Positions 53,196-62,042 of a stretch of DNA of 64,000 nucleotides are shown here, one piece after another; positions within the stretch are counted from its first letter, which is position 1, and every line of letters begins with the position of its first letter. The position numbers were made by a program, and so were the translations under genes. Origin of the DNA: Candidatus Gastranaerophilales bacterium. GTDB taxonomy: Bacteria > Cyanobacteriota > Vampirovibrionia > Gastranaerophilales > Gastranaerophilaceae. The notes under the pieces were generated by a model, which did no database searches, was not told the DNA's origin, and saw only the letters and a program-made list of their open reading frames with translations. Location: contig CANQNW010000001.1 in assembly GCA_947625305.1 (NCBI GenBank), positions 62,001 through 126,000 on the forward strand. Direction: 5' to 3'.

Positions 53196-54150
53196 TTATC
53201 TTAACTTTAAACTTTTAAATAATTTTTTAAAGAATTTTTCTTTTAACATTTCTGAAGGTAAATAACCAGATACAGGGGTAAATGTCATTTCAGCAAAATA
53301 TAAATGATTGTTATACATCATCCAATCAACTCGAACAAATTTAAATCCTTCACAAAGAATTTTACTTAGTTTTAATGATTTTTTTACATAATCTTTGCTG
53401 TTCTCTATATCAATTCCTTCCGTGAAAGGTTCTGAATTTGCGCACCAAACTCCCATTTCTATACCTTTTTCATTTATATTGTCACGCATTAAAGGTTCTA
53501 TAAAAAGCTGCGGTTTAATATATTTGTATTGAATTTCAAAATCACTGTAACCAAAAAAAGACTGAGTAATCCAACTGTCAAATTTTTCTTTTATAACTTT
53601 AAACAGTAATTTATTTTCTAAAAATTGGGTTTTATCCTTTATAATCATATGCCACTTACAACCGTGGTTACACTTTATAACAAAGCTATCCGGCAATTCA
53701 CCAAAAGGAATATTATCAAAATTTTTACCTACCCAAAGAACAGGTTTTAAATATTCTTCACCTATTTTTTCCTTAATCCAATCTCTAACAAGAATTTTAT
53801 CGGTTAATATTGTTTTAATCGGAATATTATCATATATTTTTAGCCACTGGATTTTTTGATTTAAATTTTTAGGATGTTTTAAATTAAGTTTTTCACCTGT
53901 TTTCATATAATAAGCTTGACAAAGATATTTTGGATAATCTTTCTCAGCAAGGCTCATCATAAAGTCATAATTAAAAGCAGCTGCACCATTATTATTTTTT
54001 AAGTAAGTACCGGCATCAATACTGTAAGAATTAACTGTTTGTCTAAAACCATTAAAGAACTTTTTTAAAAATAAAGTTCCAAATCCCCCCCCCCGCGGCT
54101 AAATTCAGAGGGTTAAAAAATTTTGAAAAAATTTGTATTTGCTTATTCAT
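53196..54150 (-). CDS. TupA-like ATP-grasp protein, phase-variable (out of frame with G10)
   Basis: From internal Met 53960 the 254-residue body is intact: LNLKHPKNLNQKIQWLKIYD, DKILVRDWIKEKIGEEYLKP, FVIKCNHGCKWHMIIKD, CEGFKFVRVDWMMYNNHLYF and EMTFTP are typical of the TupA-like ATP-grasp family (capsule/teichuronopeptide-type synthesis). The true start is ATG 54150, directly after a promoter. From there the frame reads MNKQIQIFSKFFNPLNLAA into ten Gs and ends after about 32 codons. With nine or twelve Gs it continues as GFGTLFLKKFFNGFRQTVNS into the body, giving 317 aa with nine. The gene is therefore OFF in this sequence. It is first in the peptide/radical-SAM operon. Confidence 0.8.
54085..54094. 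repeat. Poly-C/G tract (10 bases) inside coding sequence
   Basis: Ten C on the plus strand, ten G in the coding direction, 18 codons after ATG 54150 of the TupA-like gene. The tract sets the reading frame: 9 or 12 is in frame, 10 is out. Confidence 0.92.
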
Positions 54151-54158
54151 AATAAATA

Positions 54159-54187
54159 ATCTTACAATTAAATTTTTTATATTTCAA
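54159..54187 (-). promoter_or_regulatory. Promoter of the TupA-like/RiPP operon, leaderless
   Basis: Minus strand TTGAAA (54187-54182), 17-base spacer, TAAGAT (54164-54159), then 8 bases to ATG 54150. No Shine-Dalgarno sequence. This places the transcription start at or within 2-3 bases of the ATG and supports that start codon. Confidence 0.6.
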
Positions 54188-54198
54188 GGCCTTTTTAA

Positions 54199-55131
54199 TT
54201 AAACATCTAATTTTTTTATTTCACTAATAAGGCTTTCTAATGTAGCGGAAACATTATCATTATCAACCTGACAAGTACCCGCATTAACATGCCCGCCGCC
54301 ATCGTATTCATACATCATAGCACCAACATCAATCGGGCAGCTGCGGTTAACAATAGATTTACCGACTGCAAAAACAGTATTTTGATTTTGTTTTCCGTGC
54401 ATAATATGAATTGAAATATTACATTCAGGGTGCAGGGCATAAATCATAAATCTGTTACCGACGTGAATTATTTCTTCATTTCTTAAATCTAAAACAGCTA
54501 TTTTATCATCAATGTGAGTACATTTTTCAATTTGATTAATAAATTTATCTTGTTCCTCAAAATAAAGGTCAACTCTTTCTTTAACATCACTATCATGCAT
54601 TATTTTATCAATAGGCATTTGAGCACATAAATCAACTAATTTGAGCATTAAGTTATAATTAGAAATGTTGAAATTTTTAAATCTGCCAAGACCGGTTCTC
54701 GGATCCATTAAATAGTTTAACAAAACCCATCCTTGCGGATTTAATACATCTTCTTTAGTAAAACTTGTACAATCGGCTTTATCTACAGCATCCATAAGAT
54801 CATGCAGGTTTGAAGAAAATCTTTCCTGTCCGCCGAAGTATTCATAAATAATTCTGGCACTTGAAGGTGCTGCAGGTTCTATAATGTAATTATCTTTAAC
54901 CTCTTTAGTTCTTACAGCCTCACTTGAATGATGGTCAAATGCCATATATACTCCATCACAATATGGAAGTGATGCTGTTATATCATTAGGCCCTAGTTCA
55001 ATTTTACCATCCTGAACATCTTTAGGATGTACAAATTTAACGTCTTCTATTAAGCCGATTTCTTTTAAAAGAGCAGCACATACCAGTCCGTCAAAATTTG
55101 AACGTGTATATAATGTATAAGTTTCACTCAT
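54199..55131 (-). CDS. DHH-family phosphoesterase-like protein
   Basis: 310 aa from ATG 55131 (GAGG 7 bases upstream). RSNFDGLVCAALL replaces the usual SHxxxDxDG opening of DHH proteins; YMAFDHHSSE is the DHH motif; the C-terminus has YDGGGHVNAGTCQV, the GGGH motif of the DHHA1 domain. DHH proteins cleave phosphodiesters such as cyclic dinucleotides or short RNAs with Mn2+. The N-terminal Asp-rich motif is altered, so substrate may differ. It lies alone between valS and the RiPP-like operon. Confidence 0.85.
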   Translation of the reverse strand: MSETYTLYTRSNFDGLVCAALLKEIGLIEDVKFVHPKDVQDGKIELGPNDITASLPYCDGVYMAFDHHSSEAVRTKEVKDNYIIEPAAPSSARIIYEYFGGQERFSSNLHDLMDAVDKADCTSFTKEDVLNPQGWVLLNYLMDPRTGLGRFKNFNISNYNLMLKLVDLCAQMPIDKIMHDSDVKERVDLYFEEQDKFINQIEKCTHIDDKIAVLDLRNEEIIHVGNRFMIYALHPECNISIHIMHGKQNQNTVFAVGKSIVNRSCPIDVGAMMYEYDGGGHVNAGTCQVDNDNVSATLESLISEIKKLDV

Positions 55132-55193
55132 AATTGTCCTCACAGATTAAACTATCCAATTATATTATAATATTTTTTTTTAATTTTTCAAAA

Positions 55194-57839
55194 TTATTTT
55201 AATGAATTAATAAGTTCATTAATCGCATTTTCCTGAACCGTTATCTCATCTATACGATTTTTGGTCTGTTCTATCAGTTCAGGTTTTGCATTATTCATAA
55301 ACTTTTCATTGTTAACTCTTGCAAGCAGAATGTTTTTTTCGTTTAAAAGCTTATCAAGCTTTTTATTCTGCCTTTTAACTTCTTCCTCCAAATCAATTAA
55401 CCCTGCTAAAGGAACAATGATTTTTGAATTACTTACAATTGCAGAAGCAGACTGCTTTTCGGTTTTATGAGTTTCATCAACATATTTTATATTTTCAACC
55501 CTTGCCAAACGATGAATATATGCTTCTACTTTTTTAAATATATTTCCTTCATCTTTTGATGCAAGTATTTCAATATTTAATTTTGTCGAAATAGGGATAT
55601 TAAAGCTTTGCCTTAAATTTCTTAATGATTTAATAGTTTCAAATACAAACTCCATTTGAATATTTTCTTCGTTGAATTTCAAATTGCTATGATAAATGGG
55701 GAATTCAGACAGCATTATTGCTTTAACATCCGTATTTTTAGGTAATAATTGCCAAATAGCTTCCGTTATATGAGGCATAACAGGGTGTAAAAGCCTTAAT
55801 GTCATATCAAGAACATACCTTAAAACTCTTTGTGTATTGAGTTTCAAATTTTCATCCTGAAGCTGAATTTTAGCTATTTCAACATACCAATCGCAATAAT
55901 AATTCCAGAAGAAATCATATAAGGTATGAGCCATCTCGCCTATTCTGTAACTTTGGATATTTTCATTGGTTTCTTTTGCCGTTTCGTTCAATTTATTTAA
56001 AATCCATTTATCAGCTAAAGTTAAGTTATTAAAATCGATTTCTTTATTATCAACTCCGTTTAGGTTCATCAAAACAAACCTTGAGGCATTCCAAATTTTA
56101 TTTGCGAAGTTTCTTCCGTATTCAAATTTTTCATCGCTTATTTTAATATCCTGACCGCCGTAGGTGCATAGAGATGTTAGCGTAAATCTTAGGGCATCAC
56201 AGCCATATTTGTCGATAATTCCGACGGGGTCAATCGTATTACCTTTGGATTTAGACATTTTTTGCCCGTTTTCATCCCTAATTAACCCGTGGATATAGAC
56301 GGTTGAAAATGGTGCTTTTTTTGTAAATTCTTCACCCATTGTAATCATTCTTGCAACCCAGAAGAAAATAATATCAAAACCTGTTACAAGAGTTGAGGTC
56401 GGGTAGAATTTTTTAAAGTCCTCGGCATCAGTATTAGGCCAGCCCATTGTTGAAAACGGCCATAAGCCTGAAGAAAACCAGGTATCAAGTACATCTGAAT
56501 CTTGAGTATATTTATCAGGGTCAGGATTTTCTTTTGCGACAACCATTTCCCCTGTTTCATTGTTATAATATGCGGGTATTTGATGTCCCCACCATAATTG
56601 ACGGGAAATACACCAATCTCGAATATTTGTCATCCAGCCCAAGTAATTTTTTGTCCAGCGCTCGGGTACAAACTTTATTTTGCCCGATTCAACCGTTTCA
56701 ATAGCAGCTTTTGCTAAAGGAGCCATTCTTACAAACCACTGTTCCGATAATAACGGTTCTATTGTTGTATTACATCTTTGGCATTTTCCTACGTTATGCT
56801 CAATAGGAACAATTCTTACCAGACTGTTATTGTATTGAAGAAGTTCTATAGTCTTTTTACGAGCTTCTTCTCTGGTTAAGCCTTGGACATCAGGATGAAC
56901 TTCTGCGCAGTGTTTCATTCTGCCTTCTTCATCAATTACCCAAATAGGTTTAAGATTATGTCTTTTCCCTACTTCGTAATCGTTAGGGTCGTGTGCGGGA
57001 GTAATTTTTAAAGCTCCCGTGCCGAAAGATTTATCAACATAGTCATCGGCAATAATCGGGATTTCTCTTCCCGTTAAAGGTATTAAAACCGTTTTACCGA
57101 TTAAATCTTTATATTTAAAATCGTTAGGATTAACTGCAACAGCCGCATCGCCATAGATTGTTTCGGGTCTTGTCGTAGCTACAACGATTGCCCCCGGCTC
57201 ATCTTTTAATGAATAGCTAATTTCCCACAGATTGCTTTTTTCGGTTTCATAATCCGTTTCAATATCTGATATAGCACTCTGACAGCGAGGGCACCAGTTT
57301 ACAATATATGCTCCTTTATAGATTAAGTCTTTTTCATATAGTTTAACAAAAACTTCTTTTACCGCATCAGAGCAGCCCTTATCAAGTGTAAATCTCTCTC
57401 TTGAACGGTCAAAGGAAGCTCCGAGCCTTTTAAATTGATTTAATATTGCACTTTTATGCTCATTAGCCCATTCCCAAGTTAATTCAACAAATTTTTCTCT
57501 GCCAAGGTCAAAGCGGGTTTTGCCTTCCTGTCTTAATTTCTTTTCAACAACATTTTGAGTCGCAATACCTGCATGGTCAGTCCCCGGCATCCAGAGTGTT
57601 TCATAACCTGACATTCTGTGGTAACGGACAAGAATATCCTGCAAAGTACCATCTAAGGCATGGCCCATATGCAATACCCCTGTTACATTCGGCGGGGGAA
57701 TTACAATTGAATATGGTTCTTTTTCGCTTTTTGCATTAGCCTTAAAGCATTCATTATCTTCCCAGAATTTATAAATCGTTTCTTCTGTTTCTTTTGCACT
57801 ATATACTGTCGGTAAATCTTCTATTTTTGCTAAACTCAT
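55194..57839 (-). CDS. valS: Valine--tRNA ligase
   Basis: 881 aa. Class I motifs PPNVTGVLHMGHAL (HIGH) and GQKMSKSKGN (KMSKS), the editing domain with TTRPETIYGDAAVAV, and a C-terminal coiled coil (LEEEVKRQNKKLDKLLNEKN) typical of ValRS. Charges tRNA-Val and removes misactivated threonine. Complete. AAAGG before the ATG. Located divergent from the SGNH-like gene. Confidence 0.97.
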   Translation of the reverse strand: MSLAKIEDLPTVYSAKETEETIYKFWEDNECFKANAKSEKEPYSIVIPPPNVTGVLHMGHALDGTLQDILVRYHRMSGYETLWMPGTDHAGIATQNVVEKKLRQEGKTRFDLGREKFVELTWEWANEHKSAILNQFKRLGASFDRSRERFTLDKGCSDAVKEVFVKLYEKDLIYKGAYIVNWCPRCQSAISDIETDYETEKSNLWEISYSLKDEPGAIVVATTRPETIYGDAAVAVNPNDFKYKDLIGKTVLIPLTGREIPIIADDYVDKSFGTGALKITPAHDPNDYEVGKRHNLKPIWVIDEEGRMKHCAEVHPDVQGLTREEARKKTIELLQYNNSLVRIVPIEHNVGKCQRCNTTIEPLLSEQWFVRMAPLAKAAIETVESGKIKFVPERWTKNYLGWMTNIRDWCISRQLWWGHQIPAYYNNETGEMVVAKENPDPDKYTQDSDVLDTWFSSGLWPFSTMGWPNTDAEDFKKFYPTSTLVTGFDIIFFWVARMITMGEEFTKKAPFSTVYIHGLIRDENGQKMSKSKGNTIDPVGIIDKYGCDALRFTLTSLCTYGGQDIKISDEKFEYGRNFANKIWNASRFVLMNLNGVDNKEIDFNNLTLADKWILNKLNETAKETNENIQSYRIGEMAHTLYDFFWNYYCDWYVEIAKIQLQDENLKLNTQRVLRYVLDMTLRLLHPVMPHITEAIWQLLPKNTDVKAIMLSEFPIYHSNLKFNEENIQMEFVFETIKSLRNLRQSFNIPISTKLNIEILASKDEGNIFKKVEAYIHRLARVENIKYVDETHKTEKQSASAIVSNSKIIVPLAGLIDLEEEVKRQNKKLDKLLNEKNILLARVNNEKFMNNAKPELIEQTKNRIDEITVQENAINELINSLK

Positions 57840-58024
57840 ATATTTGCCTTTATATGTTTATATCAATATATTAATATAATACGATATAAATTTTAAACTT
57901 GAATACATATAAAAAAACTTTTAAAATAATTTTTATAAATATATTTCTGTCAAAGTTCTATATGTAACATTATATGTTTATATTAATATTAATATTAATA
58001 TTATAATTAATTGAGTAAAAATAT

Positions 58025-58984
58025 ATGAAAAATCCAACACAAAATATGGAAAAATTTAAAAAAATTATTTTGATAACTTTTATAAGTATTTTTTCTTTAT
58101 TCTTTTTCACAATTATTACAGAATTAATTTTAGCATTTAACAGCTATAAAGATTTTAAAAATAACCATGTACCTATTCAATTAAGAAATAATTATCATTT
58201 TTCTAATCATTTATCTGAAAGATATCTACACAATAAATTAATTAATGAATATAAATTAAGAGATCCTGCAGGATTAGAATATATAAATAAAAACCCCTTA
58301 AAAGGAAGTATAATATTAGTAGGTTGTTCATATACTTATGGTGTTGATTTGAAATATGATGAAACTTTTGGTTATTTACTTTCAAAATATACCAAAAGAC
58401 CTGTTTTTAACTTGGGTATCCCGGGCGGCGGCCCCAGAGAAATACTGTATTTATTAAGAACTAACAAAATTATTGAACTTTCTCAAAAAGAAAAAAATAA
58501 TGTTGATTATATTATCTATACTTATATATGGGATCATCAAGTCAGATTATATTCAAACTTACTACCTTTAGTCCCAAAATATAAAAAAACAAAATATAAT
58601 ACTCTTGTTGAACAAAAATTACATTTCTACAATAAATCTTTTATTTATACCAATTTAACAAGATTTAAATTCTTTCATTATGATATTAATAATTCTTTTA
58701 ACCTTTTAAATATTTATATTTCAGAAATATATAAAGAAATATGCAATAAATTTAATTATCAAAAAACACCTCCAAAATTGATAATTTTAGTTTATACGGA
58801 TAATATCAATGAAAACGGGTGGGAAAATTTAAAAAAAAATAAGAATATAACAATAATAAATGTTAAAGACTTAACGGGAAAAGATATGTATAATGATAAG
58901 GAATATTTGACTTTTTCTAATCATCCTAATGTTAAAGCTTGGCAGATTATAGTTCCTGCTTTAGCAAAAGAACTTAATTTATAA
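58025..58984 (+). CDS. Membrane-anchored SGNH/GDSL-like hydrolase
   Basis: 319 aa. One N-terminal span (KIILITFISIFSLFFFTIIT, residues 12-31), then an SGNH-like domain: GCSYTYGVDL matches the GDSxT block with the catalytic Ser, NLGIPGGGP the Gly block, and the late NHPNVKAWQ the DxxH block with Asn in place of Asp. Enzymes of this type remove acetyl groups from surface polysaccharides or lipids. The loss of the Asp in DxxH may lower activity. The upstream region is a stretch of ATTAAT repeats. Terminator shared with gpmI. Confidence 0.75.
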   Translation: MKNPTQNMEKFKKIILITFISIFSLFFFTIITELILAFNSYKDFKNNHVPIQLRNNYHFSNHLSERYLHNKLINEYKLRDPAGLEYINKNPLKGSIILVGCSYTYGVDLKYDETFGYLLSKYTKRPVFNLGIPGGGPREILYLLRTNKIIELSQKEKNNVDYIIYTYIWDHQVRLYSNLLPLVPKYKKTKYNTLVEQKLHFYNKSFIYTNLTRFKFFHYDINNSFNLLNIYISEIYKEICNKFNYQKTPPKLIILVYTDNINENGWENLKKNKNITIINVKDLTGKDMYNDKEYLTFSNHPNVKAWQIIVPALAKELNL

Positions 58985-58985
58985 T

Positions 58986-59008
58986 AAAAGCCCCATTTAA
59001 GGGGCTTT
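58986..59008. terminator. Bidirectional terminator between SGNH-like gene and gpmI
   Basis: Stem AAAGCCCC / GGGGCTTT, loop ATTTAA, between convergent genes. Confidence 0.85.
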
Positions 59009-59013
59009 AAAAT

Positions 59014-60534
59014 TTATTTTATAAGTGAATTTCCGCTCATTTCAGTTGGTTTTTGTATTCCCATTATATCAAGAACAGTCGGAGCAATATCGCACAATGC
59101 GCCTGTTTCTTTTAATTTTATATCACCTGCATTCATAATGAACAGCGGAACAGGATTTGTGGTATGAGCAGTATATGGAGCATGCGTGGTTTTATCCTCC
59201 ATATATTCTGCGTTTCCGTGGTCTGCAGTTAATACAACGGCAACACCCTTTTGTTTTGCCTTTTCAACAATTTTGCCTACGCAAGTGTCAACCGTTGCGC
59301 AAGCCTTGACAGCAGCCTCCATAACCCCTGTATGACCAACCATATCAGGGTTTGCAAAGTTTACTAATATAAAACCGTATTCATCATTATCCAAAGCACC
59401 TAAAACTTTTTCGCAAACCTCGGGGGCACTCATTTCAGGCTGAAGATCATATGTAGCAACCTTTGGAGAGTTAACAAGCACTCTTGTTTCAAGCTTATTC
59501 GGTGCTTCAACTCCGCCATTAAAGAAGAAAGTAACGTGTGCGTATTTTTCCGTTTCAGCGGTTCTAAACTGTTTTATTCCGTTTTTATCAAGCACTTCGC
59601 CTAAAATATTCGTAAGTTTTTGAGGCTCAAATGCAACAGGGAAGGGAAATGTTGCATCATACTGCGTAAATGTTACATAGTATATGTTTTTTCTTACCGC
59701 TTTGCGGTTAAACCCGTCAAAGTTTTCAAAGTTTATGGCTTTTGAAATTTCTCTTGCGCGGTCGGGGCGGAAGTTAAAGAAGATTATTGCGTCATTATCT
59801 TCAATGCGTGAATTAGGCACATTAATAACAGTCGGTTCAACGAATTCATCGGTTACACCTTTTTCATAAGAAGCCTTAACCGCATCAATTGCGCTTTCCG
59901 CTTTATTGCCCTCACCTAAGATAAGCATATTGTATGCTTTTTCTATTCTTTCCCAGCGGTTATCTCTATCCATAGCGTAGTATCTGCCTGAAACTGATGC
60001 TATAGGGGGCAATCCTGCTTCTTTTAATTTATCTTCAACTTTTTGTAAGAACTCAACGGCACTCTTTGGAGGAGTATCACGACCATCCAAAAATGCGTGA
60101 AAGTATACTTTTTTCAGACCTTGCTGTTTTGCAAACTCTATTAATGCAAGTATATGGTCTAATGAACTATGAACACCGCCCGTTGATACAAGCCCGTACA
60201 AGTGGAGCGACGAATTATTTTTCTTTACGTGCTCAACTGCATTTAAAAACTTTTCATTTTTAAAGAAACTGCCTTCTTTAATTTCTTTATTAATTTTAGT
60301 TAATTCCTGATAAACAATCCTGCCTGCACCTATATTTAAGTGTCCTACTTCTGAATTCCCCATCTGCCCGTCAGGTAAACCGACATGTTCACCATCTGCA
60401 TATATTTGAATATTAGGTTCAGTCTTATAAAATTTATCTAAATTAGGAGTATAGGCAGCTTTTGTTGCGTCTTTTGGGCTGTCTTTACTAATTCCCCATC
60501 CGTCCATAATACAAAGCAAAACTCTTTTTGTCAT
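59014..60534 (-). CDS. gpmI: 2,3-bisphosphoglycerate-independent phosphoglycerate mutase
   Basis: 506 aa from ATG 60534 (AAGGGA 8 bases upstream; the frame is open for 10 more codons). LLCIMDGWGIS, the catalytic Ser in GQMGNSEVGHLNIGAGR, DGRDTPP and the metal site TADHGNAEYM are all present. Uses Mn2+ to convert 3- to 2-phosphoglycerate in glycolysis. Standard length. Confidence 0.97.
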   Translation of the reverse strand: MTKRVLLCIMDGWGISKDSPKDATKAAYTPNLDKFYKTEPNIQIYADGEHVGLPDGQMGNSEVGHLNIGAGRIVYQELTKINKEIKEGSFFKNEKFLNAVEHVKKNNSSLHLYGLVSTGGVHSSLDHILALIEFAKQQGLKKVYFHAFLDGRDTPPKSAVEFLQKVEDKLKEAGLPPIASVSGRYYAMDRDNRWERIEKAYNMLILGEGNKAESAIDAVKASYEKGVTDEFVEPTVINVPNSRIEDNDAIIFFNFRPDRAREISKAINFENFDGFNRKAVRKNIYYVTFTQYDATFPFPVAFEPQKLTNILGEVLDKNGIKQFRTAETEKYAHVTFFFNGGVEAPNKLETRVLVNSPKVATYDLQPEMSAPEVCEKVLGALDNDEYGFILVNFANPDMVGHTGVMEAAVKACATVDTCVGKIVEKAKQKGVAVVLTADHGNAEYMEDKTTHAPYTAHTTNPVPLFIMNAGDIKLKETGALCDIAPTVLDIMGIQKPTEMSGNSLIK

Positions 60535-60593
60535 AATGTTTCCCTTTTTTAATATCCTATACATTAATTATAAGCGAAACATAAAAATTAGTA

Positions 60594-60914
60594 TTATTCA
60601 AAAGTTTTGATAATATCTAATATTTGTTTTTGTTTATTAGGTTCAAGTAACTTAATTTTTGCTATTATTTGATTCATAATAGAAATATTTTGACTTTTGG
60701 GCATAGAGAAACTAAATAAATCAATTTCTTGAATTTTTAAAACTTTACATATAGAACATAAATTTTTATATTTAATAAATGTTTTACCGTTTTCCAACAT
60801 ACTTATAGTATTAGTTGAGACATTAGATAATTCCGCAAGTTTTTCTTGACTTAATCCATTGCTAATTCTATAACCTTTTAATTTTTTTCCAAAACTTTTA
60901 AGAAATGCACTCAT
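60594..60914 (-). CDS. XRE-family HTH regulator
   Basis: 106 aa from ATG 60914 (the frame is open 20 codons further upstream, through the operator-like palindrome, so I use the later start). HTH_XRE fold: FGKKLKGYRISNGLSQEKLA, then ELSNVSTNTISMLENGKTFI. C-terminal helical tail. A TTGTTA-16-TATTAT promoter and a palindrome upstream suggest self-control. Distantly related to the XRE proteins at 45471 and 61723. Confidence 0.85.
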   Translation of the reverse strand: MSAFLKSFGKKLKGYRISNGLSQEKLAELSNVSTNTISMLENGKTFIKYKNLCSICKVLKIQEIDLFSFSMPKSQNISIMNQIIAKIKLLEPNKQKQILDIIKTFE

Positions 60915-60958
60915 AACAATAGGGTATAATATTTTTGTTTTGTTATCTAACAATTTGT

Positions 60959-60976
60959 ATTTGTATATATACAAAT
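60959..60976. promoter_or_regulatory. 18-bp palindrome upstream of the XRE gene
   Basis: Perfect palindrome ATTTGTATATATACAAAT, 45 bases before ATG 60914, a likely binding site of the encoded regulator. Confidence 0.5.
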
Positions 60977-61092
60977 TAAATTTGTTATTTTTTGAGGCAA
61001 TTTTTGATTTATAATTACAAAATACAAATTACTTTCAATACGATAAATATTAGCATTCAAGGATATTAAAAAAAATAAAAAAGGGGTAATAA

Positions 61093-61635
61093 TTAAATTT
61101 TTATTATGCCGTATTTTATCCCGGTAACAACTGCCTGAACTGCATTTTTTGCATTTAATTTATTAAGCAGACAATGATAATAGTAATTACAATCGTGCAT
61201 ATTTCGGAGTTTCAATTTTTCCATGATATGCTTTCTTGTATAACTTTGAGACAGCAGTAATAAAAATTTATATTCTTTTTCCGATAATTCAAGATTATTT
61301 GGTGTTTTCACTTCAACAGAAACGGGAATATTGTTAGGTTTTAAAAATCTTTTCCTGCACCTTGGAGAAATATTTTTATAAGAGATTATTTTTTGCTCAA
61401 TAGCTTTTAATAGTAATTCTTTACGGTAATGGACATTAAATTTTTTATAAAGATTTAAGGTGCGTTTTTTTATATTATTTGGTGTTTTATCAAGTTTTTG
61501 TGCGATTTCAGGTATTGTTTTTCCGCTTGCAAGTTCAAGTAAAAGTTCTTTTTGACTTTTTATTAATTTTATCTTTAATGATTTTGGTAAATCAAATTCA
61601 GGCATATAGTATTTCTTAAACTTTTTATAAATCAT
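61093..61635 (-). CDS. Protein with two tandem LuxR-like HTH domains
   Basis: 180 aa. Two GerE-like units follow each other: residues about 25-75 (ELLLELASGKTIPEIAQKLD ... NIKKRTLNLYKKFNV) and about 115-175 (LSEKEYKFLLLLSQSYTRKH ... YYYHCLLNKLNAKNAVQAVV). The second unit departs more from the consensus. AAAGGA before the ATG. No sensor domain. Such a two-headed DNA-binding protein could bridge or recognise repeated sites. Near two XRE regulators; target unknown. Confidence 0.75.
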   Translation of the reverse strand: MIYKKFKKYYMPEFDLPKSLKIKLIKSQKELLLELASGKTIPEIAQKLDKTPNNIKKRTLNLYKKFNVHYRKELLLKAIEQKIISYKNISPRCRKRFLKPNNIPVSVEVKTPNNLELSEKEYKFLLLLSQSYTRKHIMEKLKLRNMHDCNYYYHCLLNKLNAKNAVQAVVTGIKYGIIKI

Positions 61636-61690
61636 TTTATTATCCTTTAAATATTCTAATTATCTTCTATTTAGAAAATATTATCAATAA

Positions 61691-61725
61691 CATAATTTAA
61701 TAAAAAATATTATTGTTAAATTATG
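61691..61725 (+). promoter_or_regulatory. Inverted repeat spanning the start codon of the XRE gene
   Basis: CATAATTTAA (61691-61700) and TTAAATTATG (61716-61725) are exact inverted copies; the second ends with the ATG. A -10-like TATTAT lies between them (61709-61714). A bound repressor would block both promoter and start codon; the transcript would be leaderless. Confidence 0.55.
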
Positions 61726-62040
61726 AATACTATTAAGAAACTTTTAGGGAAAAGAATTAAAAAATTAAGAACTGCTAAAAAGTTAACACAAGAGGATTTA
61801 GCTGATATTTTGGGAACAGACCAAAAACATATAAGCAATATCGAATGTGGTGTTACTTTTCCTTCACAATTATTAAAAGAAATAGCAAACGCATTAAATG
61901 TTTCTCTGCCCGAATTGTTTGAATTTGAACACCTTAAATACGATGCAAAATATAAGAAAAATTACATTGTTAACAGCCTTGAAACCATTACGGATTCTGA
62001 CTTAGATTTATTATTCAGAATAACAAAATCAATGAAATAA
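61723..62040 (+). CDS. XRE-family HTH regulator
   Basis: 105 aa. N-terminal HTH_XRE with LLGKRIKKLRTAKKLTQEDL and DQKHISNIECGVTFPSQLLK, a close paralogue of the gene at 45471 (SNIECG, LFEFEHLK versus LFDFGHIK). No ribosome-binding site before the ATG; a -10 element lies 8 bases upstream. The stop is only 2 bases from the convergent TPR gene. Probably self-regulated through the inverted repeat over its start. Confidence 0.87.
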   Translation: MNTIKKLLGKRIKKLRTAKKLTQEDLADILGTDQKHISNIECGVTFPSQLLKEIANALNVSLPELFEFEHLKYDAKYKKNYIVNSLETITDSDLDLLFRITKSMK

Positions 62041-62042
62041 AC

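Noticed and set aside
57971-58003. ATTAAT repeats upstream of the SGNH-like gene as a phase-variable repeat
   Set aside because: Only about 3-4 imperfect units in very AT-rich DNA; not clearly above what such composition yields.
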